64,000 nt of DNA from Hyphomicrobiales bacterium (GTDB taxonomy: Bacteria > Pseudomonadota > Alphaproteobacteria > Rhizobiales > Rhizobiaceae), in NCBI GenBank assembly GCA_900473185.1, contig UCKU01000029.1:1-64000 (forward strand), written 5' to 3'. Both the position numbers and the translations under genes were made by a program. The notes beneath the pieces were generated by a model. The model had not been told where the DNA came from, did not search any database, and was given only the letters and a program-made list of their open reading frames with translations. Positions 51,559 to 59,302 of this stretch are shown piece after piece; the stretch's first letter is position 1, and the number at the start of each line of letters is the position of its first letter.

Positions 51559-51771
51559 TCAGTCGGCCCATGGGTCGACGATGTCTATTCCGAAGCCTTC
51601 GAAATCCCTGGTGTTGCGCGTCGCAAGGGTCAATTGGTGAGCGACGGCGGTAGCGGCAATCAAGCCGTCCATGGAGGCCAGCCCGAGACCACTTCGCTTG
51701 GCAAGAGCCATAAGATCACCCCAGGCCAAGGCGACATGCGCTTCCACCGGAACAATCCTGTTTTCCAGCGG
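51559..51771 (-). pseudogene. C-terminal fragment of a VapC-type PIN toxin
   Basis: The frame reads NRIVPVEAHVALAWGDLMAL, ASMDGLIAATAVAHQLTLATRN and FEGFGIDIVDPWAD, the C-terminal half of a PIN-domain toxin, including the last acidic residues (D in MDGLIAATA and the TRNTRDF motif). The N-terminal half with the first Asp is missing, cut by a junction near 51771. It cannot be active. Confidence 0.75.
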
Positions 51772-51773
51772 AT

Positions 51774-51965
51774 GTTCGGGTCGAGTTGCTTGCGCATTTG
51801 GTGCTGCTACGCGAGAAGGGGTTCGGGCTGGGGCGGCCTGAGGTCGACACGCTCGAAGGCTCCAGATACGCGAACATGAAGGAACTGCGTATCGAGATGT
51901 TGAAGGTGCAATGGCGGTTCGCCTTTGCCTTCGATCCGGAGCGAAAGGCTATCGTTCTCTGCGGT
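51774..51965 (+). pseudogene. Fragment of a RelE/HigB-type toxin
   Basis: The plus-strand frame reads VELLAHLVLLREKGFGLGRP, then DTLEGSRYANMKELRI and WRFAFAFDPERKAIVLCG, the central part of phage Gp49-like (HigB) RelE-superfamily toxins. Both ends are lost: the start is cut at the junction with the vapC fragment and the end runs into a recombinase fragment at about 51966. No antitoxin gene follows. Confidence 0.7.
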
Positions 51966-52083
51966 TGTCGGTCAAAAGTTCGGCCAGCTCGTCTCTGCGC
52001 TCGATCGGCAGCACCGCAGCGATAGTGTCGAGTTCTTCGGCACGGCGCTCGACGGCGGTCAGTGATTTTGTGGGTTTGGCCAC
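51966..52083 (-). pseudogene. Short N-terminal fragment of the same tyrosine recombinase
   Basis: Minus-strand frame from GTG 52083: AKPTKSLTAVERRAEELDT, IAAVLPIERRDELAELLTD, then similarity ends. It repeats the beginning of the recombinase copies at 50751 and 55991. The bases upstream of the start (52084-52135) are also nearly the same as those at 50752-50810, so the duplication includes the promoter region. Confidence 0.8.
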
Positions 52084-52331
52084 AGGCGCTCCAAAAGGAC
52101 GGTTTCGGCGGCCTCTGAGACCGTGATTTGCCCCAATTCTGGATGTGTCGATCAGCTTGGTTAAGCGGAATCAATTTCCTTGGAATGATATAGTCTATTA
52201 CCTGCCAAGAATCAGGGGAATCTTTCGGATTGACCGGAATGCGCCGCCAGAAGCGGCCGAACTCAGTGAGGTCGGCGGGCTGTCGAATGGACTGTAAAAG
52301 AAATCGAGAAAACTCACTGAGGGATGACGCA

Positions 52332-52757
52332 ATGGACGAGGATCATAAGAAACGCGTAATCCTAGAATTCCTGAGGAAGCACACCTTGGCGGTCATTGCG
52401 ACATGCCACCGCAACGGAACACCGGAGGCCGCTACGATCGACTTCTCTGTGCGCGACGATCTTGAGATCGTGTTCGACACTTTCAAAGACACACGGAAGT
52501 TCAACAATCTCGCGGAGCGTCCAGGCGTCGCGTTTGTTGTCGGATGGAACGACAACATCACGGTTCAATACGAGGGTGAGGCAACAAGGGTCCCTGCCGC
52601 AGACATCGAACAATACCAGGAAGCCCATCTCAACAGCGTTCCGGCCGAAAGGGAGTTCATCGAGAGAGGAGCGGTGGTATTCAAAGCAACGCCGCGATGG
52701 ATTCGATATTCCGATTTCAACAAAGAGCCTCCCGAGCTGATCGAGATTCGATTCTGA
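52332..52757 (+). CDS. Pyridoxamine 5'-phosphate oxidase-family protein
   Basis: A 141-residue protein with the split-barrel flavin-binding fold: FLRKHTLAVIATCHRNGTPEAATIDFSVRDDLEIVF (in part), then RPGVAFVVGWNDNITVQYEGEA and FKATPRWIRYSDF. Most small members bind FMN or F420 and are not pyridoxamine oxidases; substrates are unknown. ATG 52332 lies after GAGGG. A longer frame upstream has no similarity. It is flanked by recombinase remnants and a serine recombinase, so it is likely cargo of a mobile region. Confidence 0.75.
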   Translation: MDEDHKKRVILEFLRKHTLAVIATCHRNGTPEAATIDFSVRDDLEIVFDTFKDTRKFNNLAERPGVAFVVGWNDNITVQYEGEATRVPAADIEQYQEAHLNSVPAEREFIERGAVVFKATPRWIRYSDFNKEPPELIEIRF

Positions 52758-52852
52758 TAGATGCAACGGCTTCGGTTCGACGGCGGCTTTGGGCTGATTC
52801 TGGTCGTTAGCAGGCCGCACTTTCAAATCGCAGGCTTTCCAGCTGTCATCCC

Positions 52853-53770
52853 TCAATGACGGATGAGACCGAACCGATGCGCCTCATCCAGCAAGTGACG
52901 AACGGATGATGGCTGCCATTTGCGTCCACCGCGCGCCGGGCGCTCGCCCATCTGATCAAGTTGGCTGGCAATGTCGCGCAGCGATAGGCCGGGATCGGCA
53001 ATGGCAATCGCCGCAACGAGTTTCATCAGGTAATCTTCTGGGGCGCGGCGGGGCGAGCGAGCCAAAAGCTCGGGTTCGGCCAGCTTCTCGCGGACCATAC
53101 GATGCACCGCGCGGCGCAGCCGTTCCACCGTCCAGTCATGGCCTCTGCGATTGAGCACTCGGACGATGTTGTCCCAGCTGTGCTGGGGGCGAAGCTGCCG
53201 GACCATTGGCAGCCAGGTTTGGGCGGACGAGATCAGCTCGTCGAGATAAAGTTTTTCTCGCGCCATCGAGACCGCCTTGATCGCTTCTGGCCGCCGTTGG
53301 CGAAGCCCGGGGTTCCCGGGGAGCTTGCCGCGCGCTTTCGCCGCCTTGATGCCTGCTTTCGTTCGCTCGGCGATCAGCGCCCGCTCGAGTTGGGCGACAG
53401 CGCCGAGAACTTGTAGGGAGAACATACCCTGCGGCGTGGACGTGTCGATCGGATCGCGGATCGATCGGAAATGAACGCCGCGCTCCTCGAGATCCTCGAT
53501 CACCTGCAACAGGTGGCTGACTGAACGGGCGAGGCGATCCAGCCGAACAACAACAAGCACGTCGCCAGCGGCGAGTTCGCCGAGAAGTCTCGTCAGGACT
53601 GGTCTAGCCCGTGAAGCGCCAGACCCATGCTCTTGAAAAATCCGCTCGCAGCCGGCGGCACGCAGCTCGTCCATCTGTGCGTCATGAATCTGATCATCGG
53701 TCGAGACACGCGCATAGCCGATAAGACGTCTCGGGGCCGGCGATAGATTGGCGACTTGCCGCTTTGCCAT
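52853..53770 (-). CDS. Serine recombinase (resolvase/invertase family)
   Basis: A 305-residue serine recombinase. The catalytic domain shows LIGYARVSTDDQ with the nucleophile Ser, VLVVVRLDRLARSVSHLLQV with the conserved Arg residues, and GVHFRSI...STPQGMFSLQVLGAVAQLERALIAERTKAG (in part). A long C-terminal extension of about 160 residues with two helix-turn-helix-like segments (HSWDNIVRVLNRRGHDWTVE, LSLRDIASQLDQMGERPARG) distinguishes it from the 185-residue Tn3 resolvases. No matching transposase is seen nearby, so its element is incomplete or it acts alone. Target sites could lie in the 330 bases upstream. Confidence 0.88.
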   Translation of the reverse strand: MAKRQVANLSPAPRRLIGYARVSTDDQIHDAQMDELRAAGCERIFQEHGSGASRARPVLTRLLGELAAGDVLVVVRLDRLARSVSHLLQVIEDLEERGVHFRSIRDPIDTSTPQGMFSLQVLGAVAQLERALIAERTKAGIKAAKARGKLPGNPGLRQRRPEAIKAVSMAREKLYLDELISSAQTWLPMVRQLRPQHSWDNIVRVLNRRGHDWTVERLRRAVHRMVREKLAEPELLARSPRRAPEDYLMKLVAAIAIADPGLSLRDIASQLDQMGERPARGGRKWQPSSVRHLLDEAHRFGLIRH

Positions 53771-54102
53771 AGTTTTTTCGCGCGCTTTTCTGGTGGTTTG
53801 TACAGATAAAGAATGTGCGAGAAAACGACCAGTTGCAAGCGTGTTTTAGGCATCGAATAGCGGCCCGCCAGACTCAAATCGTCATCCGAGAGGAGCAACG
53901 GAGCGTCCGCAGTGGCAAAGCCGCGCCAGAGGCCTTCTGTGAGGGAATTCCCGAGAAATCGGTCGCGATTCGACCAAGTTCGATCGGGCGCAGCGTTGAT
54001 GGATCCTGCCGAGACCGCAACGTGGCACGCGCGATGGCAAGCCGGCATCTGCCATCTTGATGGCTGAGCACTAAGCCTATATTTTCTGTAAAGGAGACTG
54101 CA
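53771..54102. other. Intergenic stretch upstream of the serine recombinase
   Basis: These 332 bases contain no recognised gene. Because serine recombinases often act at sites next to their own gene, a recombination site may be present, but no clear repeat was identified. AAGGAG at 54091-54096 is the ribosome binding site of the following antitoxin frame. Confidence 0.4.
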
Positions 54103-54351
54103 ACGGCCGCACCACAACTCTCTGTCCGAAGCTCCAAGGCAAAAGATCTGGCCCACAGACTGGCTCGCCGTGAAAATCGTTCGATTGCCGAGGTGGTCGA
54201 ACGTGCGCTTGAAGCCTATGAGACACGCGAGGCGGGTCGCGAGCCAGCGGCAAGTTCCTACCGGCGCGTCAACGCGCAAGCTGCCACAGATATCGACCTG
54301 GATTCCATCATCCGTGAGAGCCGTCGTCCTCACCGGGGCATCGCGCTTTGA
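54103..54351 (+). pseudogene. vapB: VapB-type antitoxin whose start codon reads ACG
   Basis: From 54106 the frame reads AAPQLSVRSSKAKDLAHRLA, RRENRSIAEVVERALEAYE and ends RPHRGIAL at 54351, about 82 residues. It resembles the intact antitoxin at 56615 (SEPQLSVRSTKARDLAHALA). AAGGAG lies six bases before the codon where ATG is expected, but that codon is ACG (54103-54105). No ATG, GTG or TTG fits. It was probably inactivated by a T-to-C change, unless ACG is used at low level. Confidence 0.7.
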
Positions 54352-54749
54352 TATTTCTCGATACGAACGTCGTCTCGGAGACGTTGCGGAAGGGTCCTGA
54401 CGAAGCCGTCATGGCTTGGCTGGTTCGGTTCGACGCCGAGTTGGCACTGCCCACCGTGACAATCGCCGAGATTGCTTTCGGCATTCAAAAGATCAGGCCG
54501 GACCAGCGGGCCGAGCGTTTGGAACAGGGCTGACGGAATGGCGTCGGCGGTTTGCCGATCGGATGTTTGGTCTTATAGAAGAAGCCGCGCTCGCTTATGG
54601 TGAAATCATGGGGCAGGCGGCACGCAATGTCAGCACCCGATGCAATGATCGCTGCAATCGCGCAGGTGAACGGCTGACGTCTGGCCACGCGCAATCTCGA
54701 GGATTTCGAAACGACGGGTCTCGGCCTCCTTAATCCATGGGATTTTTAA
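54348..54749 (+). pseudogene. vapC: Frameshifted VapC toxin
   Basis: TTG 54348 overlaps the antitoxin stop and opens LIFLDTNVVSETLRKGPDEA, with TIAEIAFGIQKIRPDQRAERLE before a stop at 54533. Similarity continues in another frame (LTEWRRRFADRMFGLIEEAALAYGEIMGQA), then in a third (SAPDAMIAAIAQVNG and TRNLEDFETTGLGLLNPWDF, to a stop at 54749). At least three breaks are present, so the PIN-domain toxin is dead. Loss of toxin explains why the antitoxin could decay. Confidence 0.8.
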
Positions 54750-54830
54750 CTCATTCGAGCGCGTGAGCGTTTGCTGGCCACATTTGCGACGCTGGCTCCC
54801 TTTGGAGAACGAGTGCGGCGGAAAGGCGGT

Positions 54831-55991
54831 TCAAAGCATGCGGGCTGCCCGGCCACCGCGCCGGGTCGCGTCGTTGTAGTAGCTTGATGCCTGCGATACC
54901 GAGCGATGACGCGACTGCTCCATCGCTTCGGGGAGGGGGATGCCGCGGTTTGCGGCCTCGGTCAGATAACCGGACCTCAAACCATGCGCCGAAAACTCCC
55001 CCGGCTCCAACCCGGCCATTTCCGCCCGCTGCTTCAGGATGGCATTGACCGACTGCGGATCAAGCGCTCGCTGTGAGACGGTGCCCCATCTTCCAATCCC
55101 CCGAAACACGCTGCCTTTGTCGATTTTCGCGGCGGTCATCCATGCGTTCAGTGCCTCGACCGGCCGGCCGGTCAGATAGACCACCTCGTCTTCTTCGATG
55201 TTCGAGGTTTTCGTTCGGCCGAGATGGATGGCGAGCGAGGGGAGGGGAGGGCCGTCGGGAACTGCAATCGGCGGCTCGACGGTCAGCTGCTCACGGCGCA
55301 GTCCCGCGATCTCGCTGCGCCTCCGGCCGCCGGAGGCGAAGGCGACCATCAGGATTGCCCGGTCCCTGACGTCGCGCAGGCTGTCGGTCGTGCAGGTGGC
55401 CAGCAGCTTGGCCAGCACGTCACCGGTCACCGCCTTGGCGCTCTTGCGGCGCCGCGTCCGCGGCGCGGCGCGCACGGCAAGGCGAATGGCGGACTTGAGG
55501 GCAGGGGAGGTGAAGGCCCCATTAAGGCCGCGCCACTTTGTCAGTGTCGACCAACTGGCCAGCCGGCGGCGCACCGTATCCGGTGCGTGCGGGCCGACCG
55601 ATTTCAGGAAGCCTTGGCGCCTGAGGTTGCCGTCGACGTCATCCGGCATACCGTGATCCGGATCGGCCGCACGTCTTTCCGGATCCCAGAAATGATGGGC
55701 GACGAATTTCAGCAGCAGCGCCTCGGGCGCCGGCCAGGGCAGTGACTTTCCAGTCGCGGCCAGTCCCCAAGCTTCGAGATAGGCGAGGTCGGAGGTGAGA
55801 GCCCGCAGGGTATTGTCGCCCATGCCGCGTTCGACGAGATGCTTGAGGGTTTCGACATCCTGGTCAGTCAACAGCTCGGCGAGTTCATCGCGCCGGTCGA
55901 TCGGCAACACCGCGGCGATCGTGTCGAGCTGTTCTACCCGGCGTTCGACAGCCGACGACACAGGCCGCTGACCAGTCCGAGCGGCCATCAT
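54831..55991 (-). CDS. Tyrosine recombinase/integrase
   Basis: A 386-residue site-specific recombinase. The N-terminal part (SAVERRVEQLDTIAAVLPID, TLRALTSDLAYLEAWGLAA) is a core-binding domain. The catalytic domain shows Arg in GGRRRSEIAGLRREQ, HGLRSG (HxxR), His in QSRHRSVSQASSYY and Tyr in the same block. All catalytic residues seem present. ATG 55991 (or 55988) overlaps the stop of the DUF7673 remnant. Two broken copies lie at 50308 and 51966, so this gene has been duplicated within 6 kb. It may have mobilised the flanking region including the RiPP cluster; that is inference. Confidence 0.88.
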   Translation of the reverse strand: MMAARTGQRPVSSAVERRVEQLDTIAAVLPIDRRDELAELLTDQDVETLKHLVERGMGDNTLRALTSDLAYLEAWGLAATGKSLPWPAPEALLLKFVAHHFWDPERRAADPDHGMPDDVDGNLRRQGFLKSVGPHAPDTVRRRLASWSTLTKWRGLNGAFTSPALKSAIRLAVRAAPRTRRRKSAKAVTGDVLAKLLATCTTDSLRDVRDRAILMVAFASGGRRRSEIAGLRREQLTVEPPIAVPDGPPLPSLAIHLGRTKTSNIEEDEVVYLTGRPVEALNAWMTAAKIDKGSVFRGIGRWGTVSQRALDPQSVNAILKQRAEMAGLEPGEFSAHGLRSGYLTEAANRGIPLPEAMEQSRHRSVSQASSYYNDATRRGGRAARML

Positions 55992-56204
55992 GCCGGCTCC
56001 GCCTGCGGCCGCCAACGGGCGATGATCTGTTCGATCTCGCTGCGATAGTCGTAGGGGTACACGACATCCTCCTCACGGGCGAGGAATGTAAAAATCGTCG
56101 CCATGTCCTCGCCGATGTGCGGGTCGACATTGGCGAGGTCGGCCGGTATCCTCATGGGCGACGTTGAGCAACTTTTCGAGGGCAAATCTCACCCGGTCTT
56201 CCAT
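55988..56204 (-). pseudogene. DUF7673-like remnant with deletion
   Basis: From ATG 56204 a frame reads EDRVRFALEKLLNVAHEDTGR, the start of the DUF7673 family; the conserved middle (normally a hydrophobic helix after DTGQ) is missing. In a second frame ANVDPHIGEDMATIFTFLAREEDV and IEQIIARWRP continue to a stop at 55988. A deletion with frameshift is the simplest explanation. The stop overlaps the ATG of the recombinase gene. Confidence 0.55.
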
Positions 56205-56216
56205 AAAATACGTCCG

Positions 56217-56618
56217 TCACTGTGACGATGACGGATGAAGTTTCAGGTCCGTCCTTCCAAAATCCTGCCCCTTGAACAGGAGCGGGGCCTTGGCAATTGA
56301 AGCGATGGCGTACGAATAACAGTCGCCCATATTGAGGCCGGCTGGGTGGCGACCCTTACCGAACAGATCAAAAGCCTTCTCAGCGGCGTAATAGTGCCGC
56401 TCACCAAAAGCCACGGCGGTGACATTTGGCAATGCAATCAGCTGTGAAATGATGGTCGCGGCGTTGGGGAAGTTCTTACCGGCCAGCACCATACGCGCTT
56501 CAACCAAGGTCGGCCACCCGATAACAATCTCCTCGCGGGTAACAAGCTCATGAAACTGTTCGGCTTCGGGCTCACCCAGTGACGTGGCGACAATGACCGA
56601 CGTATCGACGGCAATCAT
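56217..56618 (-). CDS. vapC: PIN-domain toxin VapC
   Basis: A 133-residue PIN-domain protein with acidic residues at the expected places: MIAVDTSVIV, VEARMVL, NMGDCYSYAIA and FGRTDL. It probably cleaves RNA when not neutralised. The ATG overlaps the antitoxin stop by 4 bases. It is intact, in contrast to the decayed copies at 51559 and 54348. The location beside an integrase suggests it stabilises this region. Confidence 0.88.
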   Translation of the reverse strand: MIAVDTSVIVATSLGEPEAEQFHELVTREEIVIGWPTLVEARMVLAGKNFPNAATIISQLIALPNVTAVAFGERHYYAAEKAFDLFGKGRHPAGLNMGDCYSYAIASIAKAPLLFKGQDFGRTDLKLHPSSSQ

Positions 56619-56872
56619 TTCGGCAACCCGTTTTCGTCGTATAGGTCATCGTGGGCGGAGGTCGTGCCGGGCGGCACAGACCGTCGGCCTTCGACCATCA
56701 GCTCCCAAAGCGCGTCAGCCGGCGTCTGTGTCGGTTTTTGCCGCAGCTCCTGGTCATAGTGCTCGAGCGCGATCTCGACGAGCTTGTTGATCGGCTGACC
56801 TGTGCGCTTGGCCAGCGCATGCGCCAGATCCCTGGCCTTGGTGCTGCGAACGGAAAGCTGTGGCTCGGACAT
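56615..56872 (-). CDS. vapB: VapB-family antitoxin
   Basis: An 85-residue protein beginning MSEPQLSVRSTKARDLAHAL, with AKRTGQPINKLVEIALEHYD, the FitA/RHH_4-like VapB pattern (ribbon-helix-helix N-terminus), and a C-terminal toxin-binding region (SAHDDLYDENGLPK). ATG 56872 follows GAGGAAAACCG; the longer frame upstream has no similarity. It forms an operon with vapC at 56217. Its N-terminal half resembles the antitoxin remnant at 54103. Confidence 0.85.
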   Translation of the reverse strand: MSEPQLSVRSTKARDLAHALAKRTGQPINKLVEIALEHYDQELRQKPTQTPADALWELMVEGRRSVPPGTTSAHDDLYDENGLPK

Positions 56873-56954
56873 CGGTTTTCCTCGATCGAAAATCCCGTAA
56901 AACATAGTGATGGAGGCGTCAGATGGCAAGGGAAACACGGCTGGATGGCTAATC

Positions 56955-56977
56955 ATCGATAACCAGTACTTATCGAT
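56955..56977. repeat. Inverted repeat in a divergent promoter region
   Basis: ATCGATAA (56955-56962) and TTATCGAT (56970-56977) form a perfect inverted repeat with 7 bases between. A second one, GGTAG (56978-56982) and CTACC (56992-56996), follows directly. They lie between the vapBC operon and the DUF1612 protein gene, so they may be operators for either. Confidence 0.5.
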
Positions 56978-57065
56978 GGTAGACAATCGAACTACCAGTT
57001 ATGCCAAGTGAGGAACTGTAACTTATAGATAGAGTTCCTTTAGTAAATCATTTACCATAAATTCA

Positions 57066-58193
57066 ATGCGTTACGATCTTGCGAAGCTTCCACTCCAAAG
57101 CCTGCTGCGACCGATTTCGGACGCCGGCATTGCACTGGTGCGGCTCGACGAGCGGCTATCTCGATCGCCTGTCGGTCGCGGTTGGATCGAACGATCCCAC
57201 TTCGCCGATGCCTGCGCCTCGCTGTGGATCGACGGCGAACTTCTGCATCTCGAGGATCTGGTCCTACACGACGCCGGCCAGGATGTACGCGCCCCGACCC
57301 ACGAACTGACGATTGCTCGCGATGTGCTGCGCAGCCGCAGGCGCATCGCCACGCAGCCGCCGTCGTGGGCGATGAGCCCGGAGGGTCTGCGCACCCTCCG
57401 CCAGGCGGGACCACTCGGTGGCGGAGTTGGGGAGAGTGAGAACGCTGCGTTGAACCTGGATCAAATCGGGGAAGGGCAGGCGGAAAACCAAGACGATGGC
57501 GGCAGCGAAGTTGACGCCGAGTTCGTCGCCATCGACGCGGTACTGGCTCGATCCTCGGCCGCCATCGAGGACGCGAAGCGCCCGAGCCGGACCGCAGGCA
57601 GCCGCGCCGCGGAGAAGGATGCGCTGGTTTACGACCTCGACTGGGACGAGGATGCCCGCCTGGAGGAATGGCGCGACGTGGTTCGACAGGCGCAGGTTCT
57701 GCCGCCGGTGTTGTCGGCGATCGTCGCCCTTGATGCCTGGAACGAGTTGGCGGTTTCGCAGCACGCGCCCTGGCTTGGCCGGCTTCTGGCCGCCTCCATG
57801 CTGCGTCATGGCGGTGTCACCTCGAAGGCGCATTTGGCTGCGGTCAATCTCGGCCTGAAATCGATTCCTGTCGATCGGCGCCGGCACCGCCATCGCGAAA
57901 CCCGGCTGCTAGCTATCGCAAATGGAATGACGACGGCCGCTGAGAGCGGGCTGAAGGAGCACGACCGATTGGCGCTCGCGCGGCAAATGATGGAACGGAA
58001 GCTCAGCGGTCGACGCGCAACGTCCAGGATGCCGGATTTAATCGAACTGGTTATCAACAGGCCGCTGGTGTCGGCCAGTATGGTTGCCAAGGGGCTTGAT
58101 GTGACGCCGCAGGCGGCGCTCAGACTTGTTGGTGATCTTGGGCTGCGTGAGTTGACAGGGAGGGGGAGGTATCGAGCGTGGTGTCTAACATAG
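57066..58193 (+). CDS. DUF1612 / helix-turn-helix protein (RHE_PE00001-like)
   Basis: A 375-residue protein of a family found on many rhizobial plasmids. The N-terminal part (LPLQSLLRPISDAGIALVRLDERLSRSP) and WIERSHFADACASLWIDGELLHLEDLVLHDAG (in part) match the DUF1612-type proteins. The C-terminus carries a winged-helix-like segment (VINRPLVSASMVAKGLDVTPQAALRLVGDLGLRELTG, in part). It is probably a DNA-binding protein, role unknown. ATG 57066 is the first in-frame ATG after an A+T-rich leader. It ends 67 bases before the RiPP cluster and has clearly higher G+C than the cluster. Confidence 0.75.
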   Translation: MRYDLAKLPLQSLLRPISDAGIALVRLDERLSRSPVGRGWIERSHFADACASLWIDGELLHLEDLVLHDAGQDVRAPTHELTIARDVLRSRRRIATQPPSWAMSPEGLRTLRQAGPLGGGVGESENAALNLDQIGEGQAENQDDGGSEVDAEFVAIDAVLARSSAAIEDAKRPSRTAGSRAAEKDALVYDLDWDEDARLEEWRDVVRQAQVLPPVLSAIVALDAWNELAVSQHAPWLGRLLAASMLRHGGVTSKAHLAAVNLGLKSIPVDRRRHRHRETRLLAIANGMTTAAESGLKEHDRLALARQMMERKLSGRRATSRMPDLIELVINRPLVSASMVAKGLDVTPQAALRLVGDLGLRELTGRGRYRAWCLT

Positions 58194-58260
58194 CTTGCCA
58201 GTTGGGATGCATGCGCTAGACTAACGCAAAAATAGTATTTCTCGACACGGATTAGTGGAA

Positions 58261-59292
58261 ATGAGTGCTATTGTGAACCGTGGGGTCCAGCTGTTGGCGG
58301 AGAGCATGGATCCTGTCCTCAGCAAATATGACTGCGCCGAAATTATAACTGCGAAGACGTATGATGATGGTGGGGTAAGAGCTGAGTTCGAGCGATCGGG
58401 GTTTGTGGCCATCGCAGGTGCTGTCCACGCCGATGTCATCGACGCTCACCTCGCAGGGGCTGAGCAGTTTGCTCGGGAAAACCCGATCGACAGCTCTACT
58501 ACGACAGTGACTCTTCGCGAGCAAATTAACCGCCTTCGAGCATTGCATTCTTTTCAGGAAAGATTTCACGGAACACTCAACTTGCAGGCTGCCCCACTTC
58601 TCGTCGCCTGTATCCGTCAGATCTTGCAAGCGGAACCTGCTGCTCTCTTCACCACCACTTTCGGTTATTCGCCGCTGGCTGGAGACGTTGATCCAAGACT
58701 CCCCCTGAGTCCGCATCTGCATAATTTTGAGTTCGTGACAGAGCCTGCTGACAATTTTGTGCTCGCATGGATAGCTCTGGAGGATATCAGTGTCGACGCG
58801 GGTCCAATGTGGCTTTTGCCAGAGAGCCATAGAGTCTGGGCAGATTTGCCCTCTCGTTTGAATTCCGTAATCCAGGACGATCTCACCCTCGCAGCAATGA
58901 TCAAGGTCGCGGTAGGTGGCACGGTATCACTTGAAACGTGGTCTTTCCTGCTCGACAGAGTGGCGGGTATCGCCCGCGGCTTTGTCGAGCATGCCTTGCT
59001 TACACAACCCATCCGGCCATCGCCGGTTATTTTTGAAAAGGGCGACGCGCTGATATTTGATCCCTCGTTGCTCCATGGCACGATACCGCCCAGGAATCCA
59101 TGGCGGACGCGCAAGTCATGCAACATCCGCTATGCATCAAACACTTGCCGCATCTGGAATTATCTTGAGATAGTGACAGGGGGACGGTCAGGGCTCCTGC
59201 CGGAGCATGGGATCGTTTCCGATTCGGAGCAAATTCTGGGCGGATACATATTCAGAGACTTTCTTGGCAGCAGATACCGCAACCTCATGTAG
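58261..59292 (+). CDS. PhyH-family dioxygenase with HxH in place of HxD
   Basis: A 343-residue protein of the phytanoyl-CoA dioxygenase (PhyH) superfamily. In that family iron is held by HxD plus a distal His, and 2-oxoglutarate by an Arg. Here the first motif is PHLHNFEF (His152, Leu153, His154), so the acid is replaced by His; the distal His272 (LLHGTIPPRNP) and a nearby Arg remain. It may be a three-His oxygenase, a different reaction type or inactive. ATG 58261 follows GTG 58255, which is also possible. It starts the plus-strand half of the RiPP cluster, 10 bases before the next PhyH gene, so an operon is likely. Confidence 0.75.
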   Translation: MSAIVNRGVQLLAESMDPVLSKYDCAEIITAKTYDDGGVRAEFERSGFVAIAGAVHADVIDAHLAGAEQFARENPIDSSTTTVTLREQINRLRALHSFQERFHGTLNLQAAPLLVACIRQILQAEPAALFTTTFGYSPLAGDVDPRLPLSPHLHNFEFVTEPADNFVLAWIALEDISVDAGPMWLLPESHRVWADLPSRLNSVIQDDLTLAAMIKVAVGGTVSLETWSFLLDRVAGIARGFVEHALLTQPIRPSPVIFEKGDALIFDPSLLHGTIPPRNPWRTRKSCNIRYASNTCRIWNYLEIVTGGRSGLLPEHGIVSDSEQILGGYIFRDFLGSRYRNLM

Positions 59293-59302
59293 CGAAACTG
59301 CA

